Source of the DNA: CAVYXF01 sp963772335
GTDB taxonomy: Bacteria > Pseudomonadota > Alphaproteobacteria > Rhizobiales > Rhodomicrobiaceae
Reading direction: 5' to 3'
Length of the DNA stretch: 64,000 nt
Assembly (NCBI GenBank): GCA_963772335.1
Contig: CAVYXF010000001.1
Location: 992,001-1,056,000 of the forward strand
In this document: positions 18,825 through 26,968 of the stretch, in pieces
Numbering within the stretch: position 1 is the first letter of the stretch
Layout: the number at the start of each line of letters is the position of its first letter
Translations under genes and position numbers: made by a program
The notes under the pieces: model-generated
Database searches by the model: none
What the model was told of the DNA's origin: nothing
The model's input: only the letters and a program-made list of their open reading frames with translations

Positions 18825-19841
18825 ATGCTCAAATACATGCTGACCACGGCGGTCGTCGCCGTGGGCCTCGCGGCGTCGAGCGGCGCCGGCGCGGCGGACA
18901 AATACACCTTTGCCCTCGTACCCAAGAACACCAATAATCCGTTCTTCGACCAGGCCCTTGCCGGGTGCAAGAAGGCTGAGAAGGAGTTGGCCGGAGCGGT
19001 TGAGTGTCTTTATATCGGACCGGGCGAGCATGGCGGCGGTGACGAGCAGGCCCAGATTGTTGCCGACCTCGTGACCAAGGGCGTTGACGGTATTGCCGTC
19101 TCACCCGCCAATGCCGCTGCCATGGCGGCCGCGCTGAGGGGTGCGGCACCGGCGAAGATCCCGGTTCTGACCTGGGACTCCGATTTGCTCGCGAAAGATA
19201 AGGGCGAACGCATCGCCTATGTCGGCACTCACAATTACGACATCGGCACGAACCTTGCCAAGCTCGTCATGCAGATCAAGCCCAAGGGCGGCAAGATCTG
19301 CATTCAATCCGGCGGCGCCGCAGCTGCCAACCACAATGAGCGCATGAAGGGTATCCGCGACACGCTCTCAGGCAAGGTCAGCGCCGAAGGCTCACCGGGC
19401 GACCGACTGACTGGCCAAAACGGCTGGACCGAGGTTGATGGCTGCCCGCTCTATACAGACGACGATTTCGCCCGTGCCGTGCAGCAGATGGAGGACATTC
19501 TTGGCAAGTATGGCGACCTCGACGCCTTCGTGCCAACCGGCGGCTTCCCGCAGTTCCTGCCCGATGCCTATGAGAAGGTCGCATTGAAATATAAGGACAA
19601 GATCGCTTCTGGCGCGCTCGCCCTTGTCGTAGCCGACACACTTCCCGTTCAGATCGCGCTGATGAAGAAGGGCCTGTCCAACGGTCAGGTCGGCCAGCGG
19701 CCGTTCGAGATGGGCTATAAGACCATGTACTTCCTGAAGGACATCAAGGACGGCAAGGCACCGCCCAAGGACCCGACCTATACCGGCCTGGATGTCTGCA
19801 CGCCGAAGACGGCTGACACCTGCGTCGGCGGCGGCAGCTGA
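18825..19841 (+). CDS. Sugar ABC transporter periplasmic substrate-binding protein
   Basis: A 338-residue type I periplasmic binding protein. A signal peptide (MLKYMLTTAVVAVGLAASSG, cleavage near AGA-AD) is followed by YTFALVPKNTNNPFFDQALA, the usual first strand and sugar-contact loop, and by VDGIAVSPANAAAM and VLTWDSDL. AGGAGGAGGATTA directly before the ATG is a very strong ribosome site and decides the start. It is third in the operon, an order (ATPase, permease, binding protein) reversed from many sugar operons. Followed by a hairpin shared with the convergent efflux operon. Confidence 0.93.
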   Translation: MLKYMLTTAVVAVGLAASSGAGAADKYTFALVPKNTNNPFFDQALAGCKKAEKELAGAVECLYIGPGEHGGGDEQAQIVADLVTKGVDGIAVSPANAAAMAAALRGAAPAKIPVLTWDSDLLAKDKGERIAYVGTHNYDIGTNLAKLVMQIKPKGGKICIQSGGAAAANHNERMKGIRDTLSGKVSAEGSPGDRLTGQNGWTEVDGCPLYTDDDFARAVQQMEDILGKYGDLDAFVPTGGFPQFLPDAYEKVALKYKDKIASGALALVVADTLPVQIALMKKGLSNGQVGQRPFEMGYKTMYFLKDIKDGKAPPKDPTYTGLDVCTPKTADTCVGGGS

Positions 19842-19881
19842 TTCTCCGCCGCTGAGCTTTGCCTGTCCGGCAAAGCCACCG

Positions 19882-19912
19882 GCAGGGGCGGCATTCAGTG
19901 TGCCGCCCCTGC
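19882..19912. terminator. Bidirectional hairpin between convergent operons
   Basis: Perfect 12-base inverted repeat (GCAGGGGCGGCA / TGCCGCCCCTGC) with a 7-base loop. It lies 41 bases after the binding-protein stop and overlaps the last codons of the convergent EmrB-like gene. No clear T-run follows on either strand, so intrinsic termination is likely but not certain. Confidence 0.55.
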
Positions 19913-21493
19913 GCCTGCGCTGGGGGTCGTGCTGCGCAGGATGAGCGCAAGCGGCACAGCCGCGGCCGAAACCAGCATCAGCGTCCAGAACACGTCGATA
20001 TAGGCAAGCAATGAGGCCTGGAGCTGCACCTGCTGCCCGATCCAGGCGAAGGCCTGCTGCTGCGCCTGGGCAAGCGAGCTGCCATGAGCGATGAAATAGT
20101 CGGTCACCTGCTTTAGCACCTGCTGGTACTGGATGCTGGAGGGGACGGTGTGCTCAGCGAGCCGGCTATGATGGATCTGCTGGCTGTCCGCCAGGACGTT
20201 GGCGGCCAGCGAGATACCGATCGAGCCCCCGATATTGCGTGCCGCGTTCATCATTGCGGAGGCCTGATCGGTCTTGTCGGGCGGCAGACCGGCGTAGGAG
20301 GCGGTGATGATCGGCAGGAAAATCAGCGGCAGGCCGAGCCCGATGAACATGCGCGACCACATGAAGTAGGAGAAGGTGAGATCGCCATAGACGTTGGTCA
20401 GTCCATACATCGACAGAGAGACGATGATGAGGCCCGAGGCGATGAGATATTTCGCCGGAACGAAGCCCGCCAGCCGGCCGACAACGAACATCATCGCCAT
20501 GGCGACGAGACCGCCGGGCGACAGCACGAGGCCAGCGAGTGTCGCGGTATAACCGAAATCCTGCTGAACCAGTGTCGGAAGGAACTGGGTTGTCGCCAGG
20601 AGGATCGCGCCAGCCGCCAGCATAACCAGGAAACAGGAGCCGAACTGGCGCGTGCCGATCATTCGGATATCGACCACAGGCTGCCTGCGCGTCAGCTCCC
20701 ACGGGATCATGGTCACGAACGCCAGAGCGCAAATGCCGGCGAAGGTGATGATGAAGTTCGAGCCGAACCAGTCATCCTCCTGGCCCCGGTCAAGCAGCAC
20801 CTCGAGCGAGCCGAGGAAGGTGGCGACCAGGAGAAAGCCGGTCAGGTCGAAGCGCATGCCGGAATGCCGCTCCGTCATCTTCGGCCCGCGCAGCAGCACA
20901 ACGACAAGTGCCACCGCGGCAAAGCCGACGGGCGCGTTGACCAGGAAGCACCACTCCCAGCCCCAATTATCCGATAGCCAGCCGCCGAGCGTCGGTCCAA
21001 CCACCGGCGCCACCACGACAGCCACCCCGAATAGCGCGAAAGCCTGGCCGCGCTTCTCGGGCGGGAAGCTGTCTGCCAGGATGGATTGCGAGACTGGAAC
21101 CATCCCGCCGCCCGCAAGGCCCTGAAGGATGCGGAACAGGAGGAGCGACTCGATATTCCAGGCGAAGCCGCACAGGATCGAACTGATGGTGAACAGCGTC
21201 AGGCACGCAATATAGAACCGCCTGCGTCCGAACATCCTGGCCAGAAAGCTACTCGCGGTCAGGACGATCGCATTGGCGACGAGATAGGTGGTGACCACCC
21301 ATGACGCCTCATCAATGCTGACCGCCAGGCCGCCAGCGATGTAGGGCAAGGCAACATTGGCGACGGTGGTGTCGAGGACCTCCATGAAGGTCGCCATGGA
21401 TACGACCACCGCGATCAGCCATGGGTTGGGGGCCATCGCGGCAGACCCTGCCCTGCCAGCACCGCCGGCATCGGATTGGCTGGCGCTACTCAC
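19895..21493 (-). CDS. emrB: DHA2-family multidrug efflux MFS transporter (EmrB-like)
   Basis: A 532-residue major-facilitator protein of the 14-helix DHA2 family. Motifs include the first helix with FMEVLDTTVANVALPYIAG (motif D1), SFLARMFGRRRFY (motif A) and the antiporter motif C region VAPVVGPTLGGWLSDNWGWEW. It exports drugs or other amphiphiles by proton antiport and, with an HlyD-type partner, moves them to the outer membrane. The start overlaps the stop of the upstream EmrA-like gene by four bases (ATGA), so the two are coupled. No outer-membrane TolC-like gene or regulator is adjacent. Confidence 0.92.
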   Translation of the reverse strand: MSSASQSDAGGAGRAGSAAMAPNPWLIAVVVSMATFMEVLDTTVANVALPYIAGGLAVSIDEASWVVTTYLVANAIVLTASSFLARMFGRRRFYIACLTLFTISSILCGFAWNIESLLLFRILQGLAGGGMVPVSQSILADSFPPEKRGQAFALFGVAVVVAPVVGPTLGGWLSDNWGWEWCFLVNAPVGFAAVALVVVLLRGPKMTERHSGMRFDLTGFLLVATFLGSLEVLLDRGQEDDWFGSNFIITFAGICALAFVTMIPWELTRRQPVVDIRMIGTRQFGSCFLVMLAAGAILLATTQFLPTLVQQDFGYTATLAGLVLSPGGLVAMAMMFVVGRLAGFVPAKYLIASGLIIVSLSMYGLTNVYGDLTFSYFMWSRMFIGLGLPLIFLPIITASYAGLPPDKTDQASAMMNAARNIGGSIGISLAANVLADSQQIHHSRLAEHTVPSSIQYQQVLKQVTDYFIAHGSSLAQAQQQAFAWIGQQVQLQASLLAYIDVFWTLMLVSAAAVPLALILRSTTPSAGAGAAH

Positions 21494-22761
21494 TGGCGCC
21501 CCATCACCTGCTCGTAGAGCGAAGGCTTAGGATCGACCCTCACCGAAGGCTCGACCGACATGCCCGGCCCGAGCGCCACATCGGCGGGCGGATTTTCCAT
21601 GACGATTTTCACCGGCACACGCTGGACGACCTTCACGAAATTTCCGGTGGCATTCTCGGCGGGAAGCAGAGAGAACGCCGTCCCAGACCCGGACTGGATA
21701 CTGGCGACATGGCCATGGATATCGCGCTCCGGATAGGCGTCGATGTTGAGGGTCACGGGCTGGTCGGGCCGCATCTGGTCAAGCTGGGTCTCCTTGTAGT
21801 TCGCCGTCACCCAGATCTCGTCTGGCACAAACATGGTGAGGCTCGTGCCCGTCTGGGCGAACTGACCGACCGCCACGGTGAGATTGGCGATGCGCCCGGG
21901 CTGAGCAGCGGTCACAGTGGTGTAGGACAGGTTGAGCTGTGCCTGGTCACGCTGGGCATTTGCCTGGGCTAGGGACGCCTCGGCGGCACCGCGCTGCGCT
22001 TTCAAAGCGTCGAGCTGGCGCTGAGTAACGTTCGCCGCCGCCTGTGCGGAAGTGACGGCGGCCTGGTCCTGGCGAAGTGTCGCAGCGGTCTGCTGGGCCA
22101 TCTGGACGCTGCCGGCCTCGCGGGCGGCCAATTGATGGTAACGCTCCTCTTGCTGCTGGGCGAAGGCCAGCGCTGCTTGTGCCTGGTCGACCTGGGCCTG
22201 GCTGGCCGTGATCTGCGCCTGCTGCACGTTCATCTGGGCGTCGATGTTTCGGATATTGGCCTCGGCGGCAGCGACCTGCGCCTGCGCCTGCTCGAGTGCG
22301 TTGCGAAAATCGCGATCGTCGATCTTCGCAATAACTTCCCCGGCATTGACATGCTGATTGTCGCTAACCGGGACGGCCGTTATGTAGCCGGAGATTTTCG
22401 GGGCCACGCTAAACTGGCGCGCCTCGATGAAAGCGTCATCGGTGCTCTCGAAACGGCTCGCGTAATCCCAGTAGATGTAGCCGCCGGCGGCAGCGAGCGT
22501 GAGGAGGATTGCGCCGACCCCCACGGCAATTGGATGGCGGCGCAGAAAGCCTTCGCGCTCGTCGCCTCCACCACCGCCGGATTCCGCTTTGCCATCGGGC
22601 GAACCGGCGCCATCGGAGCGGCGATCCTCCCGCATGGGAGCCTTCGGTCTCTCGGGAATCTTTGTCGGCCGGCTTCGCAGTTCGTCTTCGGTGGGCCGGT
22701 CTTGTGCTTCGGCCGAAAGCGGGGCCTCAGCAGAGGACTTCCTGTTTTCCGTTAACGCCAC
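21490..22761 (-). CDS. emrA: HlyD-family efflux periplasmic adaptor (EmrA-like)
   Basis: A 423-residue membrane-fusion protein. A cytoplasmic Pro/Arg/Asp-rich N-terminus (about 75 residues) precedes one membrane helix (HPIAVGVGAILLTLAAAGGY). Next come the lipoyl half-motifs and a long Ala/Gln-rich coiled-coil hairpin (about residues 165-285), then the beta-barrel region starting GRIANLTVAVGQFAQTGT. It bridges the EmrB-like transporter to an outer-membrane channel. First gene of the pair. The long cytoplasmic leader is unusual but not unknown. Confidence 0.92.
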   Translation of the reverse strand: MALTENRKSSAEAPLSAEAQDRPTEDELRSRPTKIPERPKAPMREDRRSDGAGSPDGKAESGGGGGDEREGFLRRHPIAVGVGAILLTLAAAGGYIYWDYASRFESTDDAFIEARQFSVAPKISGYITAVPVSDNQHVNAGEVIAKIDDRDFRNALEQAQAQVAAAEANIRNIDAQMNVQQAQITASQAQVDQAQAALAFAQQQEERYHQLAAREAGSVQMAQQTAATLRQDQAAVTSAQAAANVTQRQLDALKAQRGAAEASLAQANAQRDQAQLNLSYTTVTAAQPGRIANLTVAVGQFAQTGTSLTMFVPDEIWVTANYKETQLDQMRPDQPVTLNIDAYPERDIHGHVASIQSGSGTAFSLLPAENATGNFVKVVQRVPVKIVMENPPADVALGPGMSVEPSVRVDPKPSLYEQVMGRQ

Positions 22762-23262
22762 AATACTTATGCAGCCTAATCAGGCCGCCTCCTTGCTGAC
22801 GAGAAAACTTGTGCCTTCCAACGTCGCGCGCACTCTTCGCGCCAGACGACCCGCTAACAAGTGATCGGCCTGGAAGGACGTGGCTTTACCAAGATTGCGG
22901 CGCTTGGTGCGGGGTTGCGCCAATCCTCCCTCGCGCCTTCGTCAAGACCTGCGCTGGACATGGAATTGGGAGCGAGCGAAAGACATCCACATCGCTTGCA
23001 TCGGCCGTAGAGTGAAACGCACAACATGCGGGAATGTTCAGCAAATTGCTCCCGTCCCGCACGATGACGCCGGAGGTGGCAAGGCTCCGATTGAAGCGGG
23101 CCACCAGATCTCAGCGGTCCGGCAAGGTGGACGTCGTACCAATTGCGGGAGGCTGTCCCGGGAACCCCGGCGCTGTCGGCACGATAGGCTCGCGTATCGG
23201 CGTATCCGGCGCAATGACCGGGCTGCCAATCGTGCCGCAGCACAAGCTGCCAGGCGCGCCTC
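22762..23262. other. Intergenic region without a convincing gene
   Basis: About 500 bases upstream of emrA. Several short ORFs occur on both strands, but none has a ribosome site together with a protein-like composition. The minus-strand frame at about 23111-23300 encodes a Gly/Pro-rich stretch that may be the out-of-frame tail of the small exported protein next to it. The emrA promoter should lie here; no operator was recognised. Confidence 0.4.
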
Positions 23263-23433
23263 TCACGACAGGCGAAGGGTAAGACCCTGCCGCTCTTTCA
23301 GAGGCAGCAAGCTGGAAGATGTGGCGGCGGGCTGCCGGTTGGGTGCGGGAGCGTTCGTGGCGGCGTGAACAGCAGCAGCCCCGCTCCCGAGGATGACGGC
23401 GGCCAAGACAAGCTCTGCAGTTATTCGCGACAT
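23263..23433 (-). CDS. Small exported protein, possibly frameshifted
   Basis: A 56-residue ORF with a signal peptide (MSRITAELVLAAVILGSG, cleavage near VHA-AT) and a short tail rich in Pro, Ala and Ser. AAAGGAAACGAC directly before the ATG at 23433 is a good ribosome site. The tail ends abruptly, while an overlapping minus-strand frame continues with a Gly/Pro/Thr-rich sequence (GAPGSLCCGTIGSPV and on to 23111) that looks more like the C-terminus of small rhizobial secreted proteins. The true product may therefore be longer, with a one-base shift near 23280-23320. Function unknown. Confidence 0.5.
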   Translation of the reverse strand: MSRITAELVLAAVILGSGAAAVHAATNAPAPNRQPAATSSSLLPLKERQGLTLRLS

Positions 23434-23975
23434 GTCGTTTCCTTTCACAAGGTTGGCAAACTCGCCTCACAGATGACAGTGGGCGACGTTATGGAAAATT
23501 ATAAAGGTTTACTGACCCAGCACCGCAAGTGAGGCATCTCGCTATCCCGTTCGGAAAAGCCATCAGGATAAAAAAGTGGCCGACCTTTGAACGCCGGGCC
23601 GGCCACAGTCGACCCGGTCGTTGGGAGGAGGGGAGGAAAACCGGGTGTGCACTCAGCACAGCTGATAGGTGGCATGCTGCCACTCAGCCTGCTTGATCAG
23701 GAATGCGCCGTTTTGCCCGCTTCTCACCTGAAATGCGGCGACCGGACGCGTTTGGGAAAGGAGGCGCTCACAGGCTGAAATGGGCTGGTCGATTCTTCGC
23801 CTGGGGCTCCGTTCCGATATTCTCCACTCAGGCCAGCACGGGTTATCGCCCCTCTACAACGGAATAATTCCGATAAAGATTGACGTGTTTTGCGCAAGTC
23901 GATCCGAGCGGCGCCGCCTAACTATGGCGTGGCGGGGGACAATCTCGCCGGCTATTTCAAACGAAGGAGATCACC
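23434..23975. other. Intergenic region with a short palindrome
   Basis: About 540 bases between two divergent small exported proteins. No convincing ORF. A 13-base palindrome, CGGAAT-A-ATTCCG, lies at 23860-23872, about 100 bases upstream of the plus-strand small gene, and could be an operator. Otherwise nothing recognised. Confidence 0.4.
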
Positions 23976-24164
23976 ATGAGCAAGCTTATCTCTTCCATCG
24001 TCATTGCGATGACGCTGACCGGCGCAACCGCGGCCATGGCCGACAACAGGGCTGACCGGTATTGGACCGACTATTCCAAGCCCTGCGGCGGCTTTTCCTG
24101 CGACAGCCAACAGGGTTCCCGCGCTTTCTGGGATTACCAGAGCCAGCACAACGGCAGCAATTAA
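23976..24164 (+). CDS. Small exported Cys-pair protein
   Basis: A 62-residue precursor with a clear signal peptide (MSKLISSIVIAMTLTGATAA, cleavage after AMA) and a 40-residue mature part rich in Asp, Ser, Gln and aromatic residues. Two cysteines (CGGFSC) could form a small loop. AAGGAGATCACC before the ATG is a near-ideal ribosome site, and a stable hairpin follows the stop, so this is a well-delimited single gene. Family and function are unknown. Confidence 0.75.
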   Translation: MSKLISSIVIAMTLTGATAAMADNRADRYWTDYSKPCGGFSCDSQQGSRAFWDYQSQHNGSN

Positions 24165-24172
24165 TCTCCCCC

Positions 24173-24203
24173 GTGTTGCGGCGGTCTAGGATCGCCGCAG
24201 CAC
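24173..24203 (+). terminator. Hairpin terminator after the small exported protein
   Basis: An 11-base stem (GTGTTGCGGCG / CGCCGCAGCAC, one G-T pair) with a 9-base loop, starting 9 bases after the stop at 24164. The following sequence is pyrimidine-rich (CTCTCCTCCCTTGTTT), so it probably acts as an intrinsic terminator. Confidence 0.6.
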
Positions 24204-24442
24204 CTCTCCTCCCTTGTTTCGCGTTTGCCTAAGGTGGAGCGCACAGCCCGTGCTCATTGCCTTAGACGCCCACGGCTCCCGGTATTGCACGGCAAGACTT
24301 CGATGCGCCAAATGGGCATAAGGATCGGTCGGGCTGGTCGTAACCTCTTTCGCGCGCAGCCAATGTCCGCAGCTGAGGCGATTCGGGCCGTTATTCCTGC
24401 GCGGTCGAAGCCAGCCGCCCCGCCGCGGCACCGCAACGCAAG

Positions 24443-25054
24443 CTATGAAAGCCTGATCACCTTGCCGCTGTCGATGTCCCGCGAAATCGAAGCTTTGGTG
24501 TTCTTGATCTCGCCGCGGAACGCCGCCCCGTATTGCGCGACCATCACATCGCGGATGATGCGGCTGTAGAACCCCTCCGCGGACCGCGGGACCTCAGCGG
24601 CTTCCTGCATGACGCGAGCGATCATGTCATAAGCGGCGGCCCAGGCTTCGCGAATCTCCGGCGTCATGACCGGCCCCAGCACCTTTTCCAGCGTGTTCAG
24701 AAGCGCCTGGCCGAATACTTCGTAATCTTCCTCGTCCACGTCATAGGCCAGATGCCGGTGCCCGAGATCGACGATATCCTCTGAGACCTGGCCGATGCGA
24801 TCGAGGTTCTTGACGAACTCGCCCAGCATCGCCGTGAATTTGCGCTTCTGCCCGCTTATATCGTCGGGAAACAGGCTCTGCCGCTCTGGTGCGAGACGGA
24901 ACAGCTCGTCATAGAACAGCCGGCTGGCCTCTGCTGCATGCAAGGCAACGCTGCGAAAACTGTCCTGGACGAGATTGACTTGCGTGGGACTCATCGCGGT
25001 TCGAACGATGAAGATGTAACCGCCGTGCTGTGCAAGTCGAAGTTGGCCAGTCAT
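24443..25054 (-). CDS. Globin-family protein 1
   Basis: A 203-residue single-domain globin with a C-terminal extension. The globin core runs from about residue 21 (MSPTQVNLVQDSFRSV) to 160. The probable proximal haem histidine is in the F helix (LGHRHLAYDVDEEDY). GGGGAG seven bases before the ATG at 25054 supports the long form; ATG at 24994 would start right at the core. The last 40 residues (after about 160) are not globin. It lacks the FAD/NAD domain of flavohaemoglobin. Possible roles are O2 or NO binding; unproven. Confidence 0.87.
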   Translation of the reverse strand: MTGQLRLAQHGGYIFIVRTAMSPTQVNLVQDSFRSVALHAAEASRLFYDELFRLAPERQSLFPDDISGQKRKFTAMLGEFVKNLDRIGQVSEDIVDLGHRHLAYDVDEEDYEVFGQALLNTLEKVLGPVMTPEIREAWAAAYDMIARVMQEAAEVPRSAEGFYSRIIRDVMVAQYGAAFRGEIKNTKASISRDIDSGKVIRLS

Positions 25055-25198
25055 GAGAACAACTCCCCTTTATTCTCAACCCTATACCGACCTATCTTTT
25101 CATGAAAGGTGAAATAATCCGCATATCGCGCTAAGCTTAATTGCATCGTGTTTGTACTTATCGGAGAAACACTTCAGCCATATTTTGACGACAAAGCG

Positions 25199-25750
25199 TT
25201 AGGACCGCTCGCCAAGTATTTTGAGGAAGGGGGAAGCACCATCCTCCTCATCAGCCGCCTGCAGCCGGGAACGTATGTCGACCTCAGGCTCGTGTTCTTC
25301 TTCCTCCGGACTTTCCATGCCCGCCTGCATAGCCCGCGCCACGATGTCATAAGCGGCAATCCAGGCCTCCTGCACCTCCGGGGTCAGATCATCCTTCAGA
25401 ATTTGCTCCAGCGCCCAAAGCAGCGCCTGCTTCATGCTTTCGAAGTCCTCTATGCGCACGCCGTAAGCGGCATGGAGCTTGCCCGACCAATAAGCGCCGG
25501 GAAGCATCGCCTCGCTGGAAACCTGGGCTGTGACCGGCAGAGAAATGAGTGCCCGCAATTGCAGCTGCACCACCTCGCCGATGACTTTCATGAATTTTGA
25601 CTGCTGGGCTTTGATATCGGTCCGAAACAGCGGCTTCATCTCCGGCGCGATCGCAAAAAGGCGCTCATAGAAGACCGTGCCAAATTCATCGGCCACCGGC
25701 CCGATCTTGGCGAAGCTGCGCTGCAAAAGCCTGAGTTGCGCGGGAGTCAT
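25199..25750 (-). CDS. Globin-family protein 2
   Basis: A 183-residue globin, paralogous to the one 145 bases downstream. The core begins MTPAQLRLLQRSFAKIG, the probable proximal His is in SGKLHAAYGVRIEDFESM, and the G/H helices follow (EVQEAWIAAYDIVARAMQAG). The C-terminal 35 residues are acidic and unlike those of the first globin. Both genes are on the minus strand, separated by a fairly AT-rich gap that may hold its own promoter. Ligand and role are unknown. Confidence 0.87.
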   Translation of the reverse strand: MTPAQLRLLQRSFAKIGPVADEFGTVFYERLFAIAPEMKPLFRTDIKAQQSKFMKVIGEVVQLQLRALISLPVTAQVSSEAMLPGAYWSGKLHAAYGVRIEDFESMKQALLWALEQILKDDLTPEVQEAWIAAYDIVARAMQAGMESPEEEEHEPEVDIRSRLQAADEEDGASPFLKILGERS

Positions 25751-26505
25751 GCGGTTGGTCGGGTCCAGTCGGAATGTTGCGGGACGCAGACGTTGGGTTC
25801 GAAGCCAGGGGTGGCGGCGGGCGCGCGGTCGGATGTCTGCAGGTGATGAAGCCGAACATTCGATGACTTATGGCGCATACGCCGCATGACGCTTTCTATC
25901 CCTGACGGCAAACTTCGGCGCCGAAACCGCGGAAAGGCGGGGAGGCCCGATTCACCAGCCCGAAGTCGCTATTGGTCGACCGCCGCAAATCTTGCCCTCA
26001 CTTAAACACCAACACAATGTGCAGAATAGACCCATAAATCTGCTTATCATAATAAATTTAAGATGAGTAGTTGCCGCAAGGGTCAGAGAGCAGCTTTTTT
26101 CGCAGATATGATAGTCACGCCGGACGTTCGCTGGAGCACAGCCTTAAGTATTTGAGATTAAAATAACATTTCAGGTGAAAGACGTGGATTGATTTAACGT
26201 CTGCGCGGCGGTTGCCAACACAAGTACGTAGAAATGCTTAGCATTTTGATCTAGGATGGTTCAAAACGACGTCACGCATTTGCCTATGGAAGCAGAAAAA
26301 CTCGCCAAATGAGAAGGAAACGGCAAGCTTATACATGATGAAGTATGTCAAAATGGAGAGCTGGACTACATGTTGACTGCCTCGGGCAATTAAATATGGA
26401 CGCCAGCGCTTGTTGTGACGCGTGAAAACTGTCTTTCCATCGCGGAAGCATTGATGGTGGATGCAGGCCCTGTTAGCATCGCCTTTCTGTTTACGGGGTT
26501 CCCGC
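25751..26505. other. Long AT-rich intergenic region upstream of the hydrogenase island
   Basis: About 755 bases with no convincing ORF on either strand. From about 25990 it is visibly more AT-rich than the surrounding genes. It separates the globins (leftward) from the hydrogenase island (rightward) and is the obvious place for promoters of both. A 6-base inverted repeat with an 11-base spacer is listed separately. I see no transposase fragment or tRNA end. Confidence 0.6.
26244..26266. promoter_or_regulatory. Candidate operator: TTTTGA-N11-TCAAAA inverted repeat
   Basis: Perfect 6-base inverted repeat TTTTGA / TCAAAA with an 11-base spacer, about 240 bases before the zinc-ribbon gene and 700 before hupS. 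The half-site resembles TTGA half-sites of Fnr/Crp-type regulators, but the spacing is wrong for a classical Fnr box (TTGAT-N4-ATCAA). A regulator cannot be named. Confidence 0.3.
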
Positions 26506-26748
26506 ATGGGCCATGATAATTCAAGCCCCACTGGCGGTGGCGCAAAGGTGCTGCCCTTCCCGCCTGCCGGTCTGCGATCCGCGCCTGCGCGCTATAGCTT
26601 TACCAATCTCGGTCCCAGCGATCTGGCAATGTCACTTGGCGCGCCGGAGCGGCAGGGCACGGGACATTGGTGCAGCCGGTGCAATGGGATTTGGTTCGGC
26701 TATCCGCTAGAGGCGACTTGTCCGCGCTGCGGCAGCCGCCAAGGTTAA
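26506..26748 (+). CDS. Small zinc-ribbon protein at the head of the hydrogenase island
   Basis: An 80-residue protein starting MGHDNSSPTGGGAK. The N-terminal half is Gly/Pro/Ser-rich; the C-terminal half has two CxxC knuckles, WCSRC and CPRCGS, separated by about 14 residues, the pattern of a zinc ribbon or rubredoxin-like metal site. The ORF could begin 45 bases earlier, but this ATG gives the better N-terminus. It is 220 bases before hupS on the same strand. A link to hydrogenase assembly or regulation is inferred from position only; I do not recognise the family. Confidence 0.6.
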   Translation: MGHDNSSPTGGGAKVLPFPPAGLRSAPARYSFTNLGPSDLAMSLGAPERQGTGHWCSRCNGIWFGYPLEATCPRCGSRQG

Positions 26749-26968
26749 AATACCCAAATGAGAAGGATTCTCCGATCATATTTATGTGATAGCCTCATGA
26801 CGAAATGCAACTTACTGCTCTGGCCCCAGTAATTAACCTGCTATAATGCAACGTATTTGCTGGATTTTTTCTATAAGTAATTCCCCTCATCTTTCTCATA
26901 ATCCGTATTGCCTGCTTTACTCTGGCGCGTTTGCTTGTCAGAGTGCGCCGCTCACACGGGAGGATGCG

